Assembly: GCA_013398015.1 (NCBI GenBank)
Contig: VZRR01010743.1
Coordinates: forward strand, 1 to 64,000
Length of the DNA stretch: 64,000 nt
DNA from: Oreocharis arfaki
Taxonomy: Eukaryota > Chordata > Aves > Passeriformes > Paramythiidae
Direction: 5' to 3'
Within the stretch, counting starts at the first letter, position 1. Each line of letters starts with the position of its first letter. The notes beneath the pieces were generated by a model, which had not been told where the DNA came from, ran no database searches, and saw only the letters and a program-made list of their open reading frames with translations. Shown in pieces: positions 1 through 10,900 of this stretch. The position numbers and the translations under genes were made by a program.

Positions 1-300
1 CGGCTGGGGAGGCCCGAGGCAGAGCCCGCGGCAGTCCCGCGGCCCCATTGCTCGCAGCTCGCCGGAGCGTTACCCAGCGGCTTAGGAGGGAGAGGAAATT
101 AGAAAAGGACACACAAAAGGCAGTCCAAACACGTGTTGGCAGCTCAGCGCACTGGCGGGGCTTCTCCCGCAGCTGCGGGACAGGCTCCGGCTCACAGCGC
201 CACGGAGCGTCCCCCGGGGCACCGGGCTCGGAGCCAGGCCAGGGGCTGCCCATCAGCCGAGGGTGCGCTTGGGGTAGCTGCAGTTTCATACTCCGCGTAA
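1..300. promoter_or_regulatory. CpG-rich stretch, possible promoter island edge
   Basis: The first 270 bases have many CG dinucleotides and GC-rich blocks, in contrast to the AT-richer sequence that follows. It lies 7.6 kb before the canonical ATG exon, which needs an upstream non-coding exon, so it may be the TMEM94 promoter/exon 1 region. The island is cut by the window edge, and no clear donor could be chosen. Confidence 0.4.
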
Positions 301-3300
301 AGGTTTAGTGTCTGGTCCCACATTCTGGCCTTTAGGAGTTTTTCCAGACCATTTCCAGCCGTGATAGCAGCCTTCGCCCAGCTGGTTCTTTCATATTGCT
401 TCACTCCTGTGCCTACTTCATCGCAGTGTTCTGATCAGCAGAAGTTCACGGCACACTTCATTTTGCCCCAGACGTCCACCTGTTCTATTTTCAAAAGCTG
501 TGGTCCATGCAGTTCTTTCTGTTCGTCCGTTTGGGAGCTTTCCCCTATCAGGATAACACAGGCCGTTATTGATAAGGAAAAGCCTAACAAATCCTCTTTA
601 AAAATCCCATTACATAAAGCACGAGACATTTGTCTTAGATGATACTATCAACCCAGAAGATAGAGAGGAGGGGAGACCCCAGAGACCGGAGTGGAGAGTG
701 TTTTAGTTACACATTGAACACTCACTGTGTTTTCATAGGAACTCTTGTGCCTTGGAAGAGTTTCCTTAAGTTAGGCTTACCAGTCTTAAAAGTTACCAAG
801 ATAGTAGCAGAGAGCATAAGCACACATCCGTCTTCCTGAGGCAGCTACCAAGTCATAGACACCTTCATGTTATCTCAGAAAAGGAAGCTACTAAGGCCTG
901 CTTCTCTAAAATCCTATCATTTCCCCCAGCAATTGTAGAATAAACTTCCTAGTTGAACAGACAGCTCACACACAATGGGACAAAATAGAATAGTAGTACA
1001 CGAGCTCCATGAAACACTTTCGCTTACTTAGAAATGCAGGTTTCTACGTAAACAAACTGTTACTCAGCAGCTGTTGTACTGCATTAATCTACAGGGCTTG
1101 CTCAGATATAGTAAAATTTGACTACCCTAGCAAGCCAACTAAATTTATTTTCCAAGAAGCCTGCCTAATGTAGGCATACATAGAAATAGCTACATGGTGC
1201 TGGTTTTATGCAAGATATGTTTTGCTCTTTAGAGACGTGGTTTATATTTCCTATCTTTTACTCAAGCTTATTGAAAAAAATATACATAATATTCTTCTTA
1301 ACCATGACCTTTTAAACAAACACCTTGCCAACATTTTTTACCTGATGAGAGGATTAAAATATTAGTGCTTCTAGCCTTGGTCACCAAACAAATCAATATT
1401 AGTGCTGCATGTGGAAGCAAGAAAACAAACCTTTGTCCTCTAATCTTCACATTACAGCTCTGTTTACATCTTGATCTGTCAGAGCCCTGCCCAAATTAGA
1501 TGCTGGAAGCCACTACAAGCACTCAAGAGACCAACCTGCTCAAGACAGAGACACAAGCCTAAGAAGGTGTGGGTTGGGAGGGCTTATATCCCCCTGTGGC
1601 TGGCAGGAGCAGGGCCAGGGGTCATGTAGGATTGGCCCAAAGACAAATCCTTTGGTTGGGTTGGCCGAAGAGAGTGACCTTCCTGGGCTTGGCCAGCATT
1701 GTCCTGCACTTAGGCCTGTGGGAGCAGGGTTTGCTTTGGGTTGGTTGGGTTCACATCTGTGATGATGTACAGGACTGTTTGAACACTAGATAGGGCAGTT
1801 TGGATCTCTGGAATGCTCTTGAGTGATGACAGGGGGAAAGTTCTTCAGGAGCTGCAGAGAACTCTTGTGTTCCTTTCACAGTAGAGTGAGGCAGCTCACT
1901 GCCCTGTTTCTAGACACAGCCCATCCTACACGTGTTCATCATAAAACTTTCATGAGGCTTGTGAGAATAGCAAAATACACAATCTGTGAACTGCTCAGTG
2001 CCTTTTCTAGGCAAGAGCTGTGCTGTGCTTGGAGTGGGTGTTTGAGCTTGGTCTGAATGGCCTTCAGGTGCTGAGTCTGCTCTGGGGAACTGCCAGAGAA
2101 CACCTTCCCATTGGCACAATGTTTATCAAATATCTCCAAATGGCAAACACTGGTGTAAGACTGCTTTTTTACCTAGATTTACTATAAACTAGGAATACAA
2201 CACCTTTATTTATAATCTAGATTTAAGAGGCAAAGCTGCACTTTTGTCTCTTGAGTCAGTGTATATCAGCAAAAATTAATTTGTTAAAAGGCCCTATAAA
2301 TACAGTGCAAGCTTTTAAAATTTTATTTTGGGCCATTGTCTTTCCGTGGTTTTCTAACATTTCAGGATTACTTCTTTTTAGATGGAGGTAGTTATACAAT
2401 CCTGGTTACCATAATAACCGATATCATGATGATGAATGACAGCTGTCACTTTTGCAGTGAATTCTTCCATAGATTTGCTGTAAAAATTTCTGTTCAAGAC
2501 ATCATGCCACAACAATGTCTCATCTCCCTGCAGAAGCTGGAGGGGCCCTTCCAGCTTTCAGAATTGTACCTTTTGTTGCATTTTTCCAAATACAACTTTG
2601 ATCCAAACTCTCTACATGCCGTGTCTTTCTGTGGCGGGCAGTACCTGAAGCAGAAAAAATAAAGCAATCCTTTAATTCCCAAACACTCTTTTTTCTTTTT
2701 AACCAAGTAAGGAAAAATGAACACAGCAAATACTTTGCAGATTTACCATACCTTAATTTGAGACAGTATTCCTGTGGAAACAATAAGGTAGACTAAACTA
2801 GCTTTATAATTATTTTGATCATATTTCTTTTGATAATTGCTTCTCAGCTCACCAGAATGAAATGAAAACAAAAATAAAAGTGTTCTTTCACTTGTGGAAC
2901 ATCTTGTTTTATCAGTCTTATCTCGTAAGTAAACCAAAGGTCTGACTCTTACAAGTGTGCCAAAGCCGTTCCCTACTCCCCTTCTCCCTCTTTGTTGCTC
3001 AGGTTTCATTTTGAGCAATGACTCTCTTTTGAAACAGTCCAATGTGCAAGTCCTGAAGAAAGAAGGAAAGAGTCAGATATTTTTTATTAGAAAACGCTCA
3101 GCAAGTAAGGTTTAAACAAAAAGTAATTTCACCTCCAAAAGACACACTTGTCAGTTGATGACAAGCTCTTAAGTTCAAGTTTAATCCGGTTTGTGATTCA
3201 GTGTAGAATAGACCTCTCTCTGATTCCTGTCATTTAGGAAGGGAAGCAGAGGCTGTGTGAAATCAGCTCCTGATTCTTCACAGCCAGGCTCAAATGAGAT

Positions 3301-6300
3301 ATTTGACTGCTACTGAGTTGATAATACTTAGCACATATACAACGCTATTTCAGAGGATCTCACTTTACAGATACTAATAAATTTACTTCACAGTCTCCTT
3401 CGGAAGCAGATATGCATATTCCTATCTGCAATCTGGGGTTATTGAGGCAGAGAATGTTTAGCTGGCCCAAATTCTGACAAGTCTTTTTTCACAGGCAGAT
3501 AGCGAAGCCAAGAAGTGTGGCTGCCAGCTCCCTGGCTGTAATTATTCTGTGCTCTCAGTGGGTCTCAAAGCAATTGACAGTATCACTCGATGCACCTTTG
3601 GAAGGCCATATATCAGCGAATGTGCCCATGTTGCAAATTATCAGGCAGACATCAGCTCCTCATGAGTAGGAAGACCGTATGGTTCTGCTGATATCAAAAC
3701 AATCAGCTCAAATCGAAGCCATTTTCTCCAAGGCAGCTGCTTTTTTTGGTTATTATCTGTTCCCCCGTGTTTCTATTCTCGGTGACAGATCAGTCTTCTG
3801 TTCTTGAGGAATTCACTTTTGGCAGCGAGAAATGTTCGTACTCCCCGTCATTTTTCATAGACTAATCTGTGTTGGGAATTTTCAGTAAATAACATGAAAG
3901 CATCAGTGATTGAACACTTTAGGGAAAATAGTATCATTAGGTTGATTTATTTTTCTCCCTAAAGACAGCAGCTTCTGAAACACATTTTTCTTTCCAGCTG
4001 TCTATAGGTTCTATAATTACCTGATCTTTCTGTTCGCTAGTTGTTTTATAAATTCAGTAAGTAATATATCATGCTGTATTGTTTTTTATTAAAATTCAAC
4101 ACTGCTGTCTCACACTGATGGTTAAGTGATTTGAAATCCTTGGATTTCAAAGGAAAATCTGAGCCATAGTATTTTTTACCTATATAAATACACTGTCTGC
4201 ATAACACATTGCTATTCAAGAGATAATCTGGTCAAGAAAAGGGTGAATGGATCCTTGCAAAGTTCTGTTGTCCAGAGGGATGTTTCAAACACTTGTTGAT
4301 ACTCAGATCAAGCTACAAGACTTGCTCTTTGCTCAGGGCGTATCCAAACTGAAACAAGTTGAGAGGGGGATATGAGTGTATTTTTTAATTTGAAAAGGAT
4401 GTCAGACACACATGGCAGCCCAGGCCCTGAACTCACTCAGTTGTATAAAATAGAGATATTCTGAGGTGAATTGCAGACCTCTCCCCCGGTTGTGGGATAA
4501 CCATTGCCTGGGTTTGGCGTACAGGACTCCCAGACAGTTGGCTTGCTGTCAGCATTGGATTATTTGGCGAACCCTATCCCGGGTTTCACTCTTACCCAAC
4601 TATTTGGAAATATTTCTCAGGCTGAATGCAACGTGATGGTGCTTGAACACCACATCCAGCCATTCCCAAGTTTCACAAACTGCTCTAGGCTTGAAAATCC
4701 TGAGGAGAATGGAGCGTGCTGGGAAAGTGGAAGGGGTAAACTGGCTGCACTGGGAGCATGTGGTGTCTGATTAGAGCAGCCATAGCTTCAAGCATCTCTG
4801 ATAGTCTGTGACTGAATATTTGACACCCTCCAACATGTCCCAGCAAAGCAGCCCCACTTCATTTCTGTCCTGCAGAGTGTAACATGTTGACGTGACTAAT
4901 TGCCTGGGCAGACAGAAGAGAGATAAGAACAGGGAGGACAGAAGGAAGCAGATATTCCGGTGTGGAATAGCAGTGCACGAAACTAGGACGGGTCCAGAGT
5001 GTGGAGAGTCCCTGCAGCAGGGTAGGGATGATCAGAGACATGTCTGGAGGTGGGAATTGCGGGAGTCCCTGAAACAGGAATCTGGGAGGGGAGCACACAA
5101 GGACCTTGCAGGGTCAGGAGTGAGTGGATGCACAACTCTGAAGATCTATAGGCTGCCTCCAGAATTTATTAAATTGCTGCAATCTCAGTGTGTGGAGCTG
5201 TTTCCTGAGTGTTTACAAGACCTCTGTAATGTGCGCGAGGTGTTTAGTTGGAATGACAAAATAATTGCAGTTTTGTTTGGATAAATTCTGCATTTAAAAG
5301 AAGGCACGCAAACCACATCTTCTATGGTTCCAGTGCCAGTCCAGGTGCAGAAATTGAGGGAGGTTGGTTTTTCATCCTCGCCCATCTTTGCCATTGGCTT
5401 CAGTTAACCCAATACTAAGATATCCCAACCTGTTGGGGATTAGCTGTGTTTGGAATTTTTGGTTCTGAATGAAAACCCTTTTTAAACGTTGGAAAATTAA
5501 ACATTCTCCTTGTTCTGTGTATCCAGATTGGCACAGGAAAGACTTGTCTTCTTGCTTTCTCTTTGTGAAATGTCTACAATCTACCATTGCTGGTACCTTA
5601 AATTGAGGATGTGAGAAAAACTTAGCTGCTTCTGGGCTGGTCAGTGTGTTCACATTTTGGAGAAGCTGTGAACTTGTACGATGATGAAGCAGTGCTTTGT
5701 GCACCACTGATTATTTTCACAAGCTCTTGTTGTATTGTCCATTACAACAGCTTCTGAATTTCTCTAAACAGGGAATATTCACTCTTTCCAACCCATCCTT
5801 TGTATTTTTAACACCCTTGGTGTGTTTCCTGCTTCCTAGCACTGAAGGACTCCAGGGTGGTGTTCCTAAGCATGCAGATGATGTGCTGTGAACTTTAGGG
5901 AATGGCGTGTTTTGCATTCAGGATCACATTTCAGTTTGCTGCCAGAACCAGAATGTCACTGAGGGCAGTGCAGAAATCCTGCCTCCTGCCCAGCTCAGCC
6001 CCTTGCTCTCCAGCCAGAGCCACCCACTCCTGCTGGATACTTTTGAAATCCAGATCCAGAGAGAAATTCAGACTCTTAGTTTTGTTTGAAAAAGTGAGAG
6101 CATGGTGCATAAGTCTTTCAGTAGATCAAGTAACAAATCTTCTCTCAGAGGGGACTAAAAAGAAGGATCATGGATTTATCTTAGTCCTTTTATTGTTAGT
6201 GACCATTTTCTCCTTAAAATCATCTTGTCTTGCCTTCCCTTATACTGAAGTCATTCTCGAATTAAAGTCAAGATACTAAGGCTCTAAACTGCTGTGTGCA

Positions 6301-7789
6301 AACACACAGAAGTACTTTTTCCTCCTTCCCACTCCCAGCCCTTTGCTGGGAGCTCTTTGTCAGCTTCACTCCAGTAACTTTGTCTGATCTTCTCTTTGCA
6401 GTTGCTAATTGGCCTGGCAGGGATATGAAGTGACTGAAAATAACTTTATTCCCTCATTGTGTGCACATTGAAAGGGTCACAGAACAGAAAAGTAGGGCAG
6501 AGTCCAGACTGGTGGCTCATGCCAGCCAGCCTGGCAGTCAAAAAATGGCACTTGCAGGTGCTGGTTGTGGTTCTGCAGGCAGGTCTTTGATAACCAGCAC
6601 TCTGAATATTGAATGCCTGCTGCTTCCCCCCCAGAATGCAGGTGCAGGATTGCCTGCAGGAGAGGAAATACTGAAATCTAGCTCTGCAGAGTGGGACAGA
6701 ATGGCTTTCTGATTAAACTTTGGATGCCAAAGTTTTCCTTGAAATTATGCAGCGTTGTCAGAGTAGCGCTGTAGGTGATGGCCACAAGGATGGGCTCTCC
6801 AGAATCCTGCTTTGAAGAAGGCAGTGTTGTATAAACCAGGGTAGTAAATCCCAGCTGGCAAAGGCCAGTCCCGTTGTATCTAGGAGATGTGCGGGTGGTT
6901 TGGGTTGATTTGCATATCTAGCTGCTTCCTTGTTTATTTGGATTTAGGAGAAGGTTATGTCCAAGCCCTGAGCTTCTGTGTGATGTTAAAAAATAGAAGC
7001 AAGAATTACTAACCAACAGAAAGACTTTCCCAAGACAATCATAGCATAATCTTATAAGATCATGCTGTATTTATATGTAAGAGTCCTCTGGAGCAATGTA
7101 CACAGATCCTTTGTTTTGCCCAGAAAAGACATTTTGTGAAAGGAGAGCAAATTTGTGCCGTGGGAGGTAGAGGAGGGTGAGCTAGAAGAAGGATGTGAGT
7201 TCCAGAGCTGCTTCCTACCTCAATTCTGTTAGAGTCCCAGTTTTGCTAAAAAGAGAAAAGGCCTAGATCCACAGTCATCTGGAATTGTTTTTAGGACTTC
7301 CGGCCTACTCACTGGCGATCAGATCCATGCTCAGCCCAGCACCTTGTCAAATGCTGGATGTGATGTTCAGCAAATGGAAGAATCATTGCTGGCTCCATTA
7401 GAGAATAGCTGGACAAAGCTCCTGGTAGATAAAAGTAACAAGACAAATAGCTGTGGGTGACAGCTTGCTCAGACACCTGGTGGAATCCAGGCTTTGTCGG
7501 CCTTTTTTTGGAGGCTTGCCCAAAAGCCTGTCAGGACTACGATAACACTCTTACTCTGCACTGGAGGGAACTTAATTCATCTATGGATGCCAGATTTTGG
7601 GGAGAGTTAAGCTAGCTTAACTTCTGAGTTATGGGGTGGATTGATGTACTATTAGAAGGACTTTCATCTCGCTAGTTCTCCTTCTTTTAAGTACCGATCC
7701 TGTAATTACAATATTGTGAATTTCATCACTTTCTTATTCTAAAGGAAGCAATGTGGGAGACTTGACTGCTTCCCCTTCTGTTTCTACAG
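301..7789 (+). other. Gene-poor stretch before the ATG exon (probable TMEM94 5' intron)
   Basis: I see no exon of a known protein on either strand; open frames are short and unremarkable. The one recognised element is the MIR relic at 3322-3490. A small perfect inverted repeat lies at 4130-4151 (10-bp arms). It is probably intron between a non-coding first exon and 7790. Confidence 0.5.
3322..3490 (-). repeat. MIR-like SINE relic
   Basis: On the + strand the order is T-A-C-T-T-A-G-C-A-C, CACTTTACAGATAC and TTGAGGCAGAGAATGTTTAG with the downstream G-C-C-C-A-A-A-T-T. This is the antisense layout of a MIR core plus tail. It is old and degenerate. Confidence 0.62.
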
Positions 7790-7810
7790 ATGGTGATGTG
7801 GTCAATGTAG
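7790..7810 (+). promoter_or_regulatory. Upstream ORF 1 in TMEM94 5' UTR
   Basis: An ATG at the first base of the exon opens a six-codon frame containing two more ATGs and ends at TAG 7808-7810. It lies wholly upstream of the main start, so it allows reinitiation. The effect on translation is inferred. Confidence 0.55.
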
Positions 7811-7916
7811 CCAAGCTCTTCTCTACCTAGGAGACATTCTCCCCTGAGGAGCAGTGCCCTTTTGCTGGACATGCTTACAGAACTGCACAGCCATGGACCT
7901 CAAGGAGAAGTGTCAG
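7790..7916 (+). CDS. TMEM94: TMEM94 canonical start exon (coding 7893-7916, residues 1-8)
   Basis: Acceptor AG at 7788-7789 follows a pyrimidine-rich stretch; donor GTAGGT begins at 7917. The first 103 bases are 5' UTR. The ATG at 7893 has G at -3 and G at +4 and begins M-D-L-K-E-K, as in mammalian TMEM94. Because the exon has an acceptor, at least one non-coding exon must lie upstream; I could not place it. Two upstream ATG frames are listed separately. Confidence 0.93.
7871..7916 (+). promoter_or_regulatory. Upstream ORF 2 overlapping the TMEM94 start codon
   Basis: ATG at 7871 is 22 bases before the main ATG and in another frame. It stays open through the end of the exon; after splicing to 19415 it meets TGA after one further codon, giving a 16-residue frame that overlaps the main start. 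G at -3 and C at +4 give it middling initiation context. Such overlapping frames usually lower main-frame translation. Confidence 0.5.
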
Positions 7917-10900
7917 GTAGGTTTGCTGATAACAGTCACACCCAACTTAAGTGTTGAGTCCTTTTAAATGTCTTTATTATTTTGGGTCAAGATTCACCAG
8001 GTGGCATTATTATGTGGTGGTATAAATCCATGTAATGGATTGTAATGAAGTTGAGAGTTCTGTAACCTTCACATCCCTGTATTGGCAGGGAAATCCTTTG
8101 CAGGCTGGGGCTGAGGCACCACGGTGGAACAGCACAGGTTGGGTGTCCACTGTCACACCTGCTGTGTCTCTCTTGATCTCTAAGCTGGGATTCCATTCCC
8201 ATGGACACTCAGCTCGGCTTTACTTGAGAGGCTGAATTCACTGGGAAGATTTTTTAAATAAACCGAGGCAGTGAAATCATCTGAGTCCAGTTTTTCTGGT
8301 GGTAACTTTGGGTCTCAGCTGGCTCTGGTGAGAGAACACACTTGGCTTTTCCCTCTGGTGTCGCTTTCCCCACCACACCGTGAGCTTTTGTCTGTTGGCT
8401 GTCTCTGTTTTCTCCGTGCATCCCTTCCTTGCTGTTTTGTTCATTAGTGCAAAGTACCTGTTAGGGACTCACCTAGACTCAGATCAGCTCTAAAATATAC
8501 TACAACAGTGTAAGTGACTTTTAAAGGTCAGTTTTTCACATCAACTGTGGCACTTGCCTACTCAACTGCTTCTTTGCTGGGTTTCTGCTCTGAGCTGTGC
8601 TAGGCCAGGAAAGCCTGGGCTCATTCCTGCCCAAACCTCTTGGTGCTGGAGTGCTCTGAGGACGTGTTTGACCTATGTTATTTTATATCAAACTACTTTA
8701 TTACCATGGAGTTAACATTCCAGTGAGGACAATTATCTACTTATCCTCTTGTTAATGACATCACGGGCTAATCTGGTATTGATCATTTTAAGAGATGACG
8801 CAACTACCACTCTCTGCAGGGGTGTGTTCTGTGTAGGATCTGAGAGCACCAGAGAGAGCAGGGCATAGCGGGGACACTTTCACTGTAGGTCACTATCTTT
8901 GGTTCATCTTTCTCGTATGACATTCTCCACTGTACAATGCAGGAAGATCATATCAAATTGCTGGACAGGCAGCAGCATGGACGGTATTGTAACAGACCTT
9001 TAAAAGGCCTGTTAGGAAAGTGTCCTGACAAGGAGGTTACAGGGGGAATCACGGTGTTCTCAAGCCCTAACCTCCTCTCCTGACTTCCTGAAATTTTTTT
9101 CCGTCGTTTCTGAATGGGAATTAGAAATGAAGGCAAGAGATCACCACAGTCTTTTCAATAGTAATTTAAAAACCCCACACATACATAAAGCTGCATTTTA
9201 CAACTTATTTTGTTTGGATTCTGAGGAAAGACCATGGTTTTATTCTTGTTAGCAACCGCATGTCAGGGTGCTTGGAACTAGGTGATCTTTAGGGTGCTTT
9301 CCAGTCCAAACCATTCTGTAATTATTATTTGGTGCTAAGGAGTTTGCTCCTTTTTGTTTCTTTTAATACTGCAGATCCTTGTTTCACCCCCTTTAAGATG
9401 GAATCCATCTTCCTAAAGTGAAGAACTTGGACACATACACACTGATAAGAGAACAAATTAACCTGCTTTGTAACCTCAGCAGTAAATTTGATGTGCTAGG
9501 TTTATTTTGAAATGCTAAAAATAAAATGAGCCCATGTGAAAACATCAGTCCCACATGTGGTTGAAAGCAATCTCTTCAATATATGTGTGTGATGGAGAGT
9601 TAGCACTCCTGGAGCAGGAGACGTGCTCAGAGCACTGCTGCAGCACAGACGTCCGTCACTCAGATGAGAGACTTGTCCTCTGGCTCCAGTTGGCTAATAA
9701 ATTCCCTTGTCAGGAATGGCTGAGGATCAGAGTTTGTCAGGTGTAATGCAAGCTGCCTTCCAGTTTTTGCCAGAAACCAGACAGCACAGGGAAAGGCAGA
9801 GAGTATTTTAGGAGCAGAGCCAAAACCTTCTTAAATTAAATGTGCTGATATTTTGTTCTTTCTCCTTTTCTTCTGACTTTTAAAATTTTCTGTGTATTTC
9901 TGAAGTGAATTTAATCCTTGTGAAAGGTGCCAGAATCTCTGCTCTGAGACCACTCAGCACATACTGAGAGAGCAGCACTGATTGCTACAGGACAGTGGGA
10001 GGCTCCTGAGTTTGCGTTGCATTAGATGTAGGCTGGATTTGCAGCCACACAACTAATAAAAATTATTGACATCATCCATTCCATAGTTACCCATAACAAC
10101 TGAGCTGTATTGTCCCAGTGTAATTGCTGCAGCCTGGATACAGCACCATGCCTCCTGGCCAGAGCCTGGAAACGTATTCAGGGAGCCTGTGCTGTGCCCC
10201 AGACTGCTGCAGCTCCAGCACTGTTGGTCCTTGTTCCAGGTTGCCTAACAAGAGCTGCAGTCCTACCTTTGGACTGAAAAGTAGCCCAAGTCCTTTGCCA
10301 CTTCTCATCCTGCCAGTGACTGTGTCTCTGTTTTTATTCCCTGCTGTTCTCTAAAAGCTCAGCTCTTCTTCCAAGGGCTTTTTCACAAAGTGATCCTTTT
10401 TCCACGGGCGTCTCTCATCTGTGCTGCAGATTTTGTATAGGTCAGTCCCTGCCTTTATACTCAGCCTTTTATTTCAAGTCCCAGTTTTATCCTCAGATCT
10501 AAAGTTTTTGTCTTGTGCTCTTTCATTCCATTATTTAATGCACAAATGCATATCCAGATGCAATTTCTGATACCAGATGATATCAGAAGGAAGATACATA
10601 GTACAAGTTACTGCCCTACACAAAACACTTTAGAGCAAGGTCTCCCAGCAGTGGGGTAAACAAGAAGAAGCTATCTGATCCAATTCCATTTGTGTCCATG
10701 ACCAAAGCTGGAGGTTTTGAAGTTGGGACCTCTAACTGCATGAAGCACAAGGATTGTTGCTGGTATTGCACAAGCAAGTTGTTTTATTCGCTTTCTTTTG
10801 AGTCTCCAGAAGGTACAAAGCCATGGGAAACAGATCAGTAAGCACTGTGATAAAGAAGGGGTCTTACAAGTATGTTGTGTGAGGGTTTATCCACTCTTAC

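Noticed and set aside
4130..4151. Inverted repeat with 10-bp arms and 2-base loop
   Set aside because: About one of this size is expected by chance in 64 kb.
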